Shown here in pieces: positions 1-6,768 of a DNA stretch of 14,168 nt. The position numbers and the translations under genes are program-made. Within the stretch, counting starts at the first letter, position 1; every line of letters starts with the position of its first letter. The stretch spans positions 1 to 14,168 of the forward strand of contig DASQLQ010000006.1 of the NCBI GenBank assembly GCA_035629935.1. The letters are read 5' to 3'. Source of the stretch: DASQLQ01 sp035629935 (GTDB lineage Bacteria > Actinomycetota > CADDZG01 > WHSQ01). The notes under the pieces were generated by a model. That model was not told the DNA's origin and ran no database searches. It worked only from the letters and a program-made list of their open reading frames with translations.

Positions 1-368
1 TGATGATGGCCGTTTCGGGTCTCTGCGCTGTGGCGATCGGACTTCTGTATCGAGCACCGGTGTGGGTCGTTCTGCTGGTCGGCTTGGTCTGGGGGTTCAC
101 CGTTGTTGCGGACTCGGCACAGTTCTCGACGATGGTGACAGAGCTGGCCGATCAGGCTTACGTGGGCACCGCGCTCACGTTGCAGCTCGCGCTCGGGTTC
201 ACCTTGACCGTAGCGACGATCTGGCTCGTTCCGAACGTCTTCGCCGCGCGCTTCGGTTGGGAGTGGGCGTTCGCCTTCCTGTTGCCCGGCCCCCTGTTGG
301 GGATCATCGCAATGAATCGTCTCAAGAGGCTTCCCGAAGCGAGCGCGATAGCCGGGGGTCGAGGCTGA
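1..368 (+). CDS. MFS transporter, C-terminal fragment (5' end outside window)
   Basis: The frame is open from the window edge to a TGA at 366-368. About 120 residues are visible and the rest of the gene must lie upstream. The fragment is very hydrophobic, with roughly four membrane segments (near residues 3-16, 20-36, 58-76 and 85-104) and short charged linkers. The second helix is followed by A-D-S-A-Q-F-S-T-M and a conserved-looking helix rich in L, T and G. This resembles the last third of major facilitator superfamily carriers of the nitrate/nitrite or sugar-phosphate type. The tail R-L-K-R-L-P-E is the cytoplasmic end. The substrate cannot be read from this piece. The gene converges on the TolB-like gene with 8 nt between the stops. 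An alternative is another multi-helix permease, but the helix pattern favours MFS. Confidence 0.7.
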   Translation, partial: MMAVSGLCAVAIGLLYRAPVWVVLLVGLVWGFTVVADSAQFSTMVTELADQAYVGTALTLQLALGFTLTVATIWLVPNVFAARFGWEWAFAFLLPGPLLGIIAMNRLKRLPEASAIAGGRG

Positions 369-376
369 GGGCTGCC

Positions 377-2110
377 CTACCTTTCGATCTTCCACTTGTG
401 TACGGCCGGGGTCTTGTCCACGTTGCCGAACGGATCGGTCGCCTTAACTTTGAAGGTGTGCCGACCGAGATCCTGCTTCGGGTATTCCTGCGGCGACGAA
501 CACCGCTTGAATGGCGCCGAGTCCAACTTGCACACGAATTTCGATCCTCGTTCGTTGGACCGGAATTTGAACACTGGTGTCCGGTCGCTCGTTCGAGCAT
601 CGGGTGCTCCAAAGATGACGGTCTTTGGTGGAGTCGTCTCGCTGGATCCGCCCTCACCCTTCAACATCACTTCGTCTATAACGGGCCCACAGGTTCCGGC
701 GGACGTCGTTATGAACTCGAGTCGCGTTGACGCTTCTTCGGCGACGAGAGCTGCGGTCTCTGTTCTCCACCCCATATCCGAATAGCTGTGACCCGAGACG
801 TCGAACGACACCGACTTGGCTATCTCTCCGCCCCACATCACGTCCATCGTTTTCACGGGGCCGTCACACCCCATGTGGCCGGCGATCGCAAAACTCAGTT
901 CGTAAGCGGCTCCCGGCGTCGTCTTGAGATCCTGGAACACCGAGCCGGTCCCGCCCCCGTTGAGATCCACGGAGAACTTGCCGGCGGCGTGCTTCCACAA
1001 CGTGCCGACGTGATCGACGGTGCCCGTCACCGTCCACGCTCCGAGCTTCTCGCCGCCGGGTTGACCCTTCCCGTAAGTGACCCATGCCCCTTGATCGTTG
1101 GGCGTCTCAAAGCCGCCGTCCTTGAATTCGAGTGGCTCGGCCGCGGGGGGAGTGGGGCTCGGCTGCACCGGGATCGGTTGCCAATCGGGTTCGAGGTCCC
1201 CTGCTGCTACCGGGTTGTTCGTAAGCCTCGTCGGTGAGCTCCCGTCGGCATCCATGACGAAGATCTCTTGACCAGTATCCACATAGCTCCCATAGACGAT
1301 CTTGGTTCCGTCGGGGGACCACGACGGCTGATAGTCGCTACCAGAGGTGATTACCTTTTGAGAGCTTCCGTCCGAGTTCATGACGGCGATCTTGCTGGTG
1401 GAAGCCCGATACGCGATCTTCGTTCCATCCGGAGACCAACTGGGTTCGCTGTTGTTCGATGACTGGGCGGAGGCCGTCAGCCTTTTCGCCCCGCTGCCAT
1501 CCGAGTTCATAACGTGAACCTCTGAGGTCCCGGAGCGAGTGCTCGTGAAAGCGATCTTGCTGCCGTCCGGCGACCACGCCGGAGCCATGTCGGAAGCCGA
1601 GTTATCGGTCAGCTTCTTGCGTCCGGTTCCGTCCGCGTTCATCACGAACAGTTCGATCTCGGCAGTCTTGTTGCTACCGGTGGGGAGCAAAGTGAAGACG
1701 ATCTTGCTGCCGTCCGGCGACCACGCCGGTTCAATTTCGGTAGCCGTGGTGTTAGTCAACTGCGTCTGCGCGCTACCGTCGTCGTTCATCACATAGATGT
1801 CGTAGCTTTTGCTGTCGCGCGTAGAGCTGAACGCTATCTTGGTTCCGTCGGGGGACCAACTAGCGGACACGTCGTCACCGAAGTTAGAGGTGAGCCTCGT
1901 GACGGAGCTCCCATCGGGGTTCATGGTGTAGAGCTCGAAGCCGGCGCTGCCGTCACGCGTGCTCTGGAACACGATCTTGCCGTTCTCACCGGGGACGGCT
2001 GCGGCCAGTGGGTCGCTCGTTACGAAGGGCAACAACACGATCACCAAGCCCAGGATGAGTCCAGCGACCCGAGCTTGGATGAAGAACTGTCCCCGCGTGG
2101 TCGAAACCAT
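377..2110 (-). CDS. Secreted six-bladed TolB-like (PD40) propeller with DUF642-like and Ig-like C-terminal domains
   Basis: Starting at the ATG at 2110 gives 577 residues. AAGGGA lies 7-8 nt upstream, and a signal peptide follows directly: basic start, hydrophobic stretch L-I-L-G-L-V-I-V-L-L, then A-A-A as a probable cleavage site. An in-frame start at 2185 would put 25 unlikely residues before it. The N-terminal half holds six PD40 blades, marked by G-E-N-G-K-I-V-F and five copies of W-S-P-D-G-[TS]-K-I, each ending in x-V-M-N-x-D-G-[ST]. These form a TolB-like propeller. A Pro/Ser/Thr linker leads to a domain resembling DUF642/choice-of-anchor sandwiches (G-G-F-E-T-P early, I-D-E-V late). 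The last 90 residues are an Ig-like module common in actinobacterial exoproteins (F-x-C-K-L-D, G-R-H-T-F-K-V-K-A-T-D, W-K-I). Function is unknown; extracellular binding or scaffolding is likely. The gene follows the PIG-L gene on the same strand after a 108-nt spacer in which I see no clear promoter or terminator. Confidence 0.85.
   Translation of the reverse strand: MVSTTRGQFFIQARVAGLILGLVIVLLPFVTSDPLAAAVPGENGKIVFQSTRDGSAGFELYTMNPDGSSVTRLTSNFGDDVSASWSPDGTKIAFSSTRDSKSYDIYVMNDDGSAQTQLTNTTATEIEPAWSPDGSKIVFTLLPTGSNKTAEIELFVMNADGTGRKKLTDNSASDMAPAWSPDGSKIAFTSTRSGTSEVHVMNSDGSGAKRLTASAQSSNNSEPSWSPDGTKIAYRASTSKIAVMNSDGSSQKVITSGSDYQPSWSPDGTKIVYGSYVDTGQEIFVMDADGSSPTRLTNNPVAAGDLEPDWQPIPVQPSPTPPAAEPLEFKDGGFETPNDQGAWVTYGKGQPGGEKLGAWTVTGTVDHVGTLWKHAAGKFSVDLNGGGTGSVFQDLKTTPGAAYELSFAIAGHMGCDGPVKTMDVMWGGEIAKSVSFDVSGHSYSDMGWRTETAALVAEEASTRLEFITTSAGTCGPVIDEVMLKGEGGSSETTPPKTVIFGAPDARTSDRTPVFKFRSNERGSKFVCKLDSAPFKRCSSPQEYPKQDLGRHTFKVKATDPFGNVDKTPAVHKWKIER
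1552..1729 (-). repeat. Direct repeat within two adjacent propeller blades
   Basis: A 31-bp segment at 1552-1582 recurs identically at 1699-1729, a period of 147 bp or 49 codons. It encodes the W-S-P-D-G-S-K-I blade signature. Related but diverged copies occur near 1300, 1420 and 1840, so the gene body is a degenerate tandem repeat. The identity suggests a recent blade duplication or gene conversion. Confidence 0.8.
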
Positions 2111-2218
2111 CCGCTTTCCCTTCGTGAGAGCTGGTTCGAGATTCGGTCTACGAAGCAGCCTGAAGGGACCCGTAAACCAAGACAAGGGGGATGGCCGGAT
2201 GGCTTTTCTACCCAGGCG

Positions 2219-2935
2219 CTACTGCTTGCTGGCGGCCACTCTGAACGTTTCATCCACGAAGGCGCTGCGGAAGAATTCCTGGTCGATCGCTTTCAGCAAG
2301 CCTTCCGTCTGGCTGGCCTGAACTGCGAGAGCCTCGAATTTGAGTTTCAGCAGCTCGTCGCCCAGGGGGAAGTCGATGCCGAGCTCGTTCTTCGGCGTAA
2401 CCGTCGGTAGATCGTCTCGATCCCCGTAGACGTTGTAACCACGGAACGTCTCGACGAATGTTTGTTCCCACTCGGGAGTAACGGTGGGGTAGTAGAGCTT
2501 GGCTCCCGGTTTCGCTGCCTGATCGAAAGCCGCCGTGGTCCATCGACTGACCGCGATGTGATCCAGGTGACCGGTGTCGCCGTCCGGGCCGAAGGTGAGG
2601 ACGGTGTCCGGCTGCACCTCTTCGATGAAGCGGCGGATCTTGGCTGTGGGTTCCGCATCGTCGACCTCATGACATCGGCCGTCGATGTAGCCCAACCAGT
2701 GGTGCTCGGTCACGCCCAGCATCGATAGTGCTTCGGCAAGCTCCTTCTCCCGCACCTCGGCGATAGTGGCACTTGGCCATCGGACTTCGTCCTGGGACCC
2801 GGCCTCCCCCTTCGTTGCGGTCACGCAAACGACACGTTGACCGTTGCGAACGGCAGTGGCCATGATCCCGGCCGTCAGATAGGTCTCGTCGTCGGGATGT
2901 GCCCACACTCCGAGGATCGTGCCGAGATCTCCCAC
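2219..2935 (-). CDS. PIG-L family (LmbE-like) zinc-dependent N-deacetylase
   Basis: The protein has 238 residues. The N-terminal motif A-H-P-D-D-E (His13, Asp15, Asp16) and the later G-H-L-D-H (His123/His126) are the zinc-binding and catalytic signatures of the PIG-L/LmbE family. The family removes acetyl groups from N-acetylglucosamine-type or pseudodisaccharide substrates; actinobacterial members include MshB (mycothiol synthesis) and Mca (mycothiol S-conjugate amidase). This sequence cannot be assigned to one of these, so the substrate is left open. The protein is probably cytoplasmic, as no signal peptide is seen. The start is GTG at 2935, with AAGGAG six nt upstream. The overlapping ATG at 2937 is in another frame. 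The gene is divergent from the TauE half-genes, with 22 bp between start codons, and precedes the propeller gene. Confidence 0.9.
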   Translation of the reverse strand: MGDLGTILGVWAHPDDETYLTAGIMATAVRNGQRVVCVTATKGEAGSQDEVRWPSATIAEVREKELAEALSMLGVTEHHWLGYIDGRCHEVDDAEPTAKIRRFIEEVQPDTVLTFGPDGDTGHLDHIAVSRWTTAAFDQAAKPGAKLYYPTVTPEWEQTFVETFRGYNVYGDRDDLPTVTPKNELGIDFPLGDELLKLKFEALAVQASQTEGLLKAIDQEFFRSAFVDETFRVAASKQ

Positions 2936-2941
2936 ATCTGC

Positions 2942-2947
2942 TCCTTA
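2942..2947 (-). promoter_or_regulatory. Shine-Dalgarno of the PIG-L gene
   Basis: AAGGAG on the minus strand lies 6 nt before the GTG at 2935. It fixes this GTG as the start over the out-of-frame ATG that overlaps it. On the plus strand the same bases overlap the -10 element proposed for the divergent TauE gene. Confidence 0.75.
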
Positions 2948-2957
2948 CACTCACGCG
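2946..2957 (+). promoter_or_regulatory. Candidate leaderless promoter of tauE-A
   Basis: TACACT (2946-2951) matches the TANNNT -10 consensus and is followed by exactly 6 nt and then the GTG at 2958. Transcription would therefore begin at the start codon. No Shine-Dalgarno precedes this GTG. The -35 region is not recognisable. Confidence 0.5.
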
Positions 2958-3302
2958 GTGAAGCTCATTCTTATTGGTTTAGTCGCCGGCTTATCAAGTG
3001 GTCTTTTCGGAGTCGGAGGGGGCCTCGTGATGGTCCCACTGCTTGTGTGGCTGTGCGATCAGGGCCAACACCAGGCGCACGCCACCTCTCTGGCGGCGAT
3101 CATTGCCATCGCCGGAGTCGCCGCGATCGTCTTCGCTCAGGACGGATCCGTCGACGTGCGGGTCGGAGCCACTCTTGCCGTAGGGGCGTTGGTGGGCGCC
3201 CCGTTGGGCGCACGGTTGTTGGCCAAGACGGATGCGGGCCGGGTTCGCATCGCGTTCGGTGTCTTGCAGGTGATCGTAGGTCTGGTTCTGGTGCTGCAAT
3301 GA
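2958..3302 (+). CDS. TauE/SafE family half-length permease, subunit A
   Basis: The protein has 114 residues and is almost entirely hydrophobic, with about four membrane segments. It opens with a helix carrying the family signature S-S-G-L-F-G-V-G-G-G, typical of each repeat of TauE/SafE (formerly DUF81) anion exporters. Full-length members have about 250 residues and two such repeats; this gene encodes only one. The start is taken as GTG 2958, because it begins the first helix and has the leaderless -10 upstream. An in-frame ATG at 2919 would add 13 polar residues and lies inside the divergent PIG-L gene. The stop TGA shares ATGA with the start of the next gene, so the two halves are translationally coupled and probably form a heteromeric exporter, perhaps for sulfite or another organosulfur anion. 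The substrate is inferred from the family only. Confidence 0.85.
   Translation: MKLILIGLVAGLSSGLFGVGGGLVMVPLLVWLCDQGQHQAHATSLAAIIAIAGVAAIVFAQDGSVDVRVGATLAVGALVGAPLGARLLAKTDAGRVRIAFGVLQVIVGLVLVLQ
2961..2997 (-). promoter_or_regulatory. Candidate promoter of the PIG-L gene, inside the 5' end of tauE-A
   Basis: On the minus strand TTGATA (2992-2997) is followed after 18 bp by TAAGAA (2968-2973), a reasonable housekeeping-sigma -35/-10 pair. Transcription would start near 2961, giving a leader of about 25 nt that carries the AAGGAG site. The promoter lies within the first codons of the divergent gene. It is inferred from hexamer similarity only. Confidence 0.45.
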
Positions 3303-3694
3303 GCGCGGAGTTGATCGTCATCACCATCTTGGCCGGCGTGATCGTCGGCGCGATGTCCGCTTTCTTCGGGGTCGGCGGCGGTCTGCTGATGGTTCCGTTC
3401 ATGGTGCTGGCGCTCGGCGAAACCCAGCACGTTGCCGAAGGGACGTCTCTGCTGGTGATCGTTCCCACGGCGGTCGCCGGTGTGATCGCACACAACAAGA
3501 GGGGTTTCGTGGACTTCCGCCTGGCGGCGTGGCTGGTGGTCGGCGGTGTCGTAGGGGCGGTACTGGGAGCCAGGCTCGCTCTCGGCACGGCGGGCCCACT
3601 GCTGCGCACGATGTTCGGCGTACTCGTGGTCGTGGTCGGCGTCAGATTTGTCTACCAGGGGCTCAAGGCCCGCCCGTCGATAGACCCGGGTTAG
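3299..3694 (+). CDS. TauE/SafE family half-length permease, subunit B
   Basis: This 131-residue membrane protein is homologous in pattern to the preceding one. It has M-S-A-F-F-G-V-G-G-G near residues 19-28, then G-T-S-L in the same relative place as A-T-S-L in subunit A, and a shared L-G-A-R-L-A before the last helix. It carries a short charged C-terminal tail. The ATG at 3299 overlaps the TGA of subunit A by 4 nt. The two products together equal one normal TauE/SafE protein. The stop TAG (3692-3694) overlaps the stop of the convergent csaA gene. Confidence 0.85.
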   Translation: MSAELIVITILAGVIVGAMSAFFGVGGGLLMVPFMVLALGETQHVAEGTSLLVIVPTAVAGVIAHNKRGFVDFRLAAWLVVGGVVGAVLGARLALGTAGPLLRTMFGVLVVVVGVRFVYQGLKARPSIDPG

Positions 3695-4086
3695 GCGATA
3701 GGGGCTCCCGGTCCCACTCCGTCTTCCAGCTGCAGAAGCCGCACTGTTCCGTCCGGATCGAGGGAGCCGAGGATGAGGAACTCGCTCTTGAATCCGGCGA
3801 TGCGTTTCGTGCCGAGGTTGATCGCCCCCACTACGACGCGGCCCTTCAGCTCGTCGATCGTGTAATTCGTTATCTGGGCACTGGTCGTGAGTGTTCCAAC
3901 AACCGGGCCGAAATCGACGGTGATCTTGTACGCGGGTTTTCGTGCTTCGGGGAAGTCCTGCACTTCGGTGATACGCCCAGTGCGGAGGTCGAGAGCGAAG
4001 AACTCGTCGATCGTGATGTCGGGTTTCCGGTCCAAACTCTCGGGGTCGTATGGACGTTGCTCGGGGTCGATCACATGTTGTCCCAT
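3691..4086 (-). CDS. csaA: CsaA-type tRNA-binding protein (OB fold)
   Basis: The protein has 131 residues. From about residue 25 it matches the CsaA/TRBP111 family closely: I-D-E-F-F-A-L-D-L-R-T-G, then D-F-P-E-A-R-K-P-A-Y-K, T-S-A-Q-I-T, and N-L-G-T-K-R-I-A-G-F-K-S-E. This is the EMAP-II-like OB fold (tRNA_bind) that acts as a dimer and binds tRNA or partly folded proteins. The usual length is about 110 residues, and this one has a polar N-terminal extension of about 20. The ATG at 4086 is chosen because no other ATG lies near and a -10-like TAGGTT stands exactly 6 nt upstream, implying a leaderless mRNA. The gene is divergent from mutM (17 bp apart). Its TAA overlaps the TAG of the convergent TauE gene over 3691-3694. 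Confidence 0.88.
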   Translation of the reverse strand: MGQHVIDPEQRPYDPESLDRKPDITIDEFFALDLRTGRITEVQDFPEARKPAYKITVDFGPVVGTLTTSAQITNYTIDELKGRVVVGAINLGTKRIAGFKSEFLILGSLDPDGTVRLLQLEDGVGPGAPIA

Positions 4087-4091
4087 CTCGC

Positions 4092-4098
4092 TAACCTA
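4092..4098. promoter_or_regulatory. Symmetric bidirectional -10 element between csaA and mutM
   Basis: TAACCTA reads as TAACCT on the plus strand (4092-4097) and TAGGTT on the minus strand (4093-4098). Both fit TANNNT. Exactly 6 nt separate each hexamer from an ATG: mutM at 4104 on the plus strand and csaA at 4086 on the minus strand. Neither start has a convincing Shine-Dalgarno. The simplest reading is one shared -10 region driving two leaderless transcripts. -35 elements are not recognisable on either side. Confidence 0.6.
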
Positions 4099-4103
4099 CC
4101 CAG

Positions 4104-4907
4104 ATGCCCGAGCTCCCCGAGGTCGAATCGGTTCGTCGCCAGCTGGATCCCGAGTTGTCCGGCCGCACGGTTGAAGAGGTTTCCTTCGATCCCCACCCCT
4201 CGATACCGAGACAGTTCCATCGCGTCGAGGAAGTGACAGGTCGCAAGATCCACAGCGTTGGTCGCCGGGGGAAGTTCCTCATTGCGCCACTGGATGCCGG
4301 CCTCGAGCTCGTCATGCACCTGGGGATGACCGGGGCGTTTCGGTTCGACCTCGACGACCCTTACGTGCGAGCGAGGCTTTATCTGGACGACGGCCGCCTG
4401 CTCGCCTTCAAGGACGTGCGTCGTTTCGGGCGCATCGCGGTCGTCGACGCAGGTGATTACACACCGATCCCGATGCTTGCCGTGCTCGGGCCGGAGCCAC
4501 TCTCGGACGAGTTCGATCCCGATGCGTTCGCTCGCACGCTTGCTCGCACGAAAGCTCAGGTGAAACCGTTCTTGCTATCCCAGCGGCCGGTGGCGGGGGT
4601 GGGCAACATCTATGCGGACGAGGCCCTGTGGCTGGCGCGCATCCATCCGATGTCCCGGAGAGTGGGCCGAGAGCGAGCTCGCGTGCTTCATGGTGCGATA
4701 CGTGAGGTGCTCGGTGCCGCCATCGAACGAGAGGGAACGACGTTCCGTGACTACCAGATGATCAACGGCGAATCGGGTCGCAACGCCTCGTTCCTGGTTG
4801 CCTACGGCCAGGTTGGTCGACCGTGTCCCCGCTGCGCCACGCCGATGAAGAAGATCGTCCTCGGGGGCCGCGGGACGACCTTCTGCCCTCACTGTCAACG
4901 TGCCTGA
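4104..4907 (+). CDS. mutM: Formamidopyrimidine-DNA glycosylase (Fpg/MutM)
   Basis: This 267-residue base-excision repair enzyme removes 8-oxoguanine and formamidopyrimidines and then cleaves the abasic site. The start M-P-E-L-P-E-V-E-S-V supplies the catalytic Pro2 (N-terminal amine after Met removal) and Glu3. Lys57 lies in R-R-G-K-F-L-I. The helix-two-turn-helix region includes G-V-G-N-I-Y-A-D-E-A-L. The C-terminal zinc finger has Cys241-x2-Cys244 and Cys261-x2-Cys264, with Arg256 in G-G-R-G-T-T-F. All key residues are present and the length is normal. The protein is cytoplasmic. The last 8 nt overlap the start of the CPBP protease gene, so the two are co-transcribed. The promoter appears to be the leaderless bidirectional element at 4092-4098. 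Confidence 0.96.
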   Translation: MPELPEVESVRRQLDPELSGRTVEEVSFDPHPSIPRQFHRVEEVTGRKIHSVGRRGKFLIAPLDAGLELVMHLGMTGAFRFDLDDPYVRARLYLDDGRLLAFKDVRRFGRIAVVDAGDYTPIPMLAVLGPEPLSDEFDPDAFARTLARTKAQVKPFLLSQRPVAGVGNIYADEALWLARIHPMSRRVGRERARVLHGAIREVLGAAIEREGTTFRDYQMINGESGRNASFLVAYGQVGRPCPRCATPMKKIVLGGRGTTFCPHCQRA

Positions 4908-5595
4908 GTTCCTCACGCGGCCCCCGTGGAGCGGGAAGAGTCTTCTCAAAGCCTTCGGTTTCAGCGTGTTGGTGTTGCTCTCGCTCGGCATCGTCCTGGC
5001 TTTGTTCGGGTTGGGTAACGGCACGCCGGTTCAGATCGCTATCGTCGGCGGCCTCGCCATCTACTGCATCCTGTACCTGTCGATCTGGTTGTTCGTGCTG
5101 CGAGCTGCGGGCATCCGTCTCGCCGATGTGGGATTCGCAAGACCAAGCTTTGGAACCGTTGTCAGGATCTTCTTTCTCACGCTGGCGGTGCTGGTAACGG
5201 AAGCCATCGTGATGGCGTTCCTGGTGTCGTTGGCGGGTCCGGCGCCGACCCCGAGTGAGCAGATCCTCGGGACGAACCGCTTCCAGCTGAGCGCGATCGA
5301 GGGTGTGCTCCTGGGTCTGCTGATCGTTGTGGTTGGACCGTTCGTCGAAGAGCTGATCTTCCGCGGGCTCTTGTTGAGGTTCGCGGCCGCTCGGATGCCG
5401 CTGTTCCTGGCAGTGGTGGGGACGAGCGCCCTCTTCGCCGTAGCCCACGGCTGGACGGCATTGTTCATCGTCTTTTTCTTCCTCGGCGTGGTCCTCAGCG
5501 CTGTGGCGATCAGATCGCAGAACCTGACCCAAGCCGTCCTTCTGCACGGCTTCCACAATCTTGCGGGCCTGGCCCTGATCCTGGCCGCCGCCTAG
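4900..5595 (+). CDS. CPBP family intramembrane metalloprotease (Abi/CAAX-like)
   Basis: The protein has 231 residues and about seven or eight membrane helices. The three motifs of the CPBP (CAAX protease and bacteriocin-processing) family are visible. E-E-x-x-x-R is Glu150-Glu151...Arg155, in V-E-E-L-I-F-R-G. F-x-x-x-H ends at His183, in F-A-V-A-H-G. H-x-x-x-N is His216...Asn220, in L-H-G-F-H-N. These residues form the glutamate/histidine active site within the membrane. Bacterial members serve in bacteriocin immunity, membrane protein maturation or signalling; the target here is unknown. The GTG start at 4900 lies inside the end of mutM (8-nt overlap). The subtilase gene follows 80 nt downstream on the same strand. 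Confidence 0.9.
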   Translation: MPEFLTRPPWSGKSLLKAFGFSVLVLLSLGIVLALFGLGNGTPVQIAIVGGLAIYCILYLSIWLFVLRAAGIRLADVGFARPSFGTVVRIFFLTLAVLVTEAIVMAFLVSLAGPAPTPSEQILGTNRFQLSAIEGVLLGLLIVVVGPFVEELIFRGLLLRFAAARMPLFLAVVGTSALFAVAHGWTALFIVFFFLGVVLSAVAIRSQNLTQAVLLHGFHNLAGLALILAAA

Positions 5596-5675
5596 GCAGG
5601 AGATAGGTCCTCGGGTGGCCAACCTTCTAGGTGGGCCCCAGGAGGGCCTATTCAGCCGTTCCTGGTGGAGGTGTC

Positions 5676-6764
5676 GTGCTCAGAAGGGCCGCTTCATTCC
5701 TTGCTGCATCGGCCGTGATCACCGCTTTGGTGGTTGCGCCGGCTTCGGGTGCAACGAACGATCCCTACTTCTCGGAGCAGTGGCACCTGGCGACGATCGA
5801 GGCCGAGGAGGCGTGGACGACCGCGCAGGGCGATGGCGCGCTCGTGGCGATCGTGGATTCGGGTGTCGACCTAACCCACCCCGACCTGCAGGCGAACCTC
5901 GTCAGTTATACGGATGCCGACATGGTCGAGCCGCTGGGGAAGTGCCTTCCCGGTGCCAAGAAGGCGCGCTGCACCCAGGACGGGGCCCAGGACGAATCAG
6001 GTCATGGGACCCACGTCGCTGGGATCGTTGCGGCCGTCGCCAACAACGGCATCGGAGTCGCCGGCGTTGCGCCGACGGCAAAGCTTCTCCCGGTTCGCGT
6101 TCTCGACGAGAACGAAGAGGGAACCATCAAGCAGATCGCGGCGGGCATCGAGTACGCATCCGATCGTGGTGCGAAGGTCATCAATCTCTCGTTGGGCTTC
6201 GATCCCGTCGATGACGCGACCGGCCGCGAGCTGGGAGTGTTTGCTCCTATCGCCAAGGCGATCGAAGAGGCGTGGGCCGGCGGTGCGGTGATAGTTGTCG
6301 CGGCTGGGAACGACACCCTGCCTATCTGCACCTCGCCCGCGAGCTATCCCGAGGTCGTTTGTGTGGGAGCGACCGATCAACTCGATCTGATCAGCTACTT
6401 CTCGAACTTCGACGCCGCGCACCCGAACTATCTGGTGGCGCCCGGCGGATGGGGACAGGGCGATCTGTCGCTCGGTTACAACTCGCCGACCTCGATCGCC
6501 TGTTCGGGCGAGATCTTCTCGACGTATCTCCGCACGAAAGAGAAGTGGTGCTCTCCGGAGGCCGGGTACGAAGGGATCTCGGGGACCTCGATGTCGGCAC
6601 CGATCGTCTCCGGGGTTGCCGCATTGCTTGCCGGTCGAGGGGTGTCGAACGAAGACATCGTTGATTGTTTAAAGGCGAGTGCAGACGACCTGGGGTCTCC
6701 GGGCCGCGACCCGTTCTACGGCTACGGCCGGGTCAACGCAGCGTCCGCGGTAACCACCTGCTAG
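5676..6764 (+). CDS. Secreted S8 family serine protease (subtilase)
   Basis: Starting at GTG 5676 gives 362 residues with a clean Sec signal peptide: L-R-R, a hydrophobic run A-A-S-A-V-I-T-A-L-V-V, and A-S-G-A before the mature start T-N-D-P-Y-F. GGAGGT lies just upstream (spacing is short, about 3-4 nt). An in-frame GTG at 5631 would add 15 residues before the signal peptide and is less likely. The catalytic triad is complete: Asp61 in A-I-V-D-S-G-V-D, His110 in G-H-G-T-H-V-A-G, and Ser305 in G-T-S-M-S-A-P. The oxyanion Asn is in A-A-G-N-D. The enzyme ends shortly after the catalytic domain, with no C-terminal anchor, and its last residue is Cys. It is probably released outside the cell or left at the wall. 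There is no separate inhibitor-like propeptide. The gene converges on rtcB with 4 nt between stop codons. Confidence 0.92.
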   Translation: MLRRAASFLAASAVITALVVAPASGATNDPYFSEQWHLATIEAEEAWTTAQGDGALVAIVDSGVDLTHPDLQANLVSYTDADMVEPLGKCLPGAKKARCTQDGAQDESGHGTHVAGIVAAVANNGIGVAGVAPTAKLLPVRVLDENEEGTIKQIAAGIEYASDRGAKVINLSLGFDPVDDATGRELGVFAPIAKAIEEAWAGGAVIVVAAGNDTLPICTSPASYPEVVCVGATDQLDLISYFSNFDAAHPNYLVAPGGWGQGDLSLGYNSPTSIACSGEIFSTYLRTKEKWCSPEAGYEGISGTSMSAPIVSGVAALLAGRGVSNEDIVDCLKASADDLGSPGRDPFYGYGRVNAASAVTTC

Positions 6765-6768
6765 AGCT

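Noticed and set aside
377..2185. Longer start (2185) for the propeller protein
   Set aside because: It would bury the signal peptide behind 25 extra residues, while ATG 2110 has a good AAGGGA upstream and begins directly before the signal peptide.
3290..3310. Frameshift error splitting one tauE gene
   Set aside because: The junction is a clean ATGA overlap with each half carrying its own complete repeat and motif; kept as a split pair unless relatives show a fusion.
4762..5622. Minus-strand open frame opposite mutM and the CPBP gene
   Set aside because: Its Gln/Glu/Arg-rich composition is the complement of membrane-helix codons; it is a shadow.
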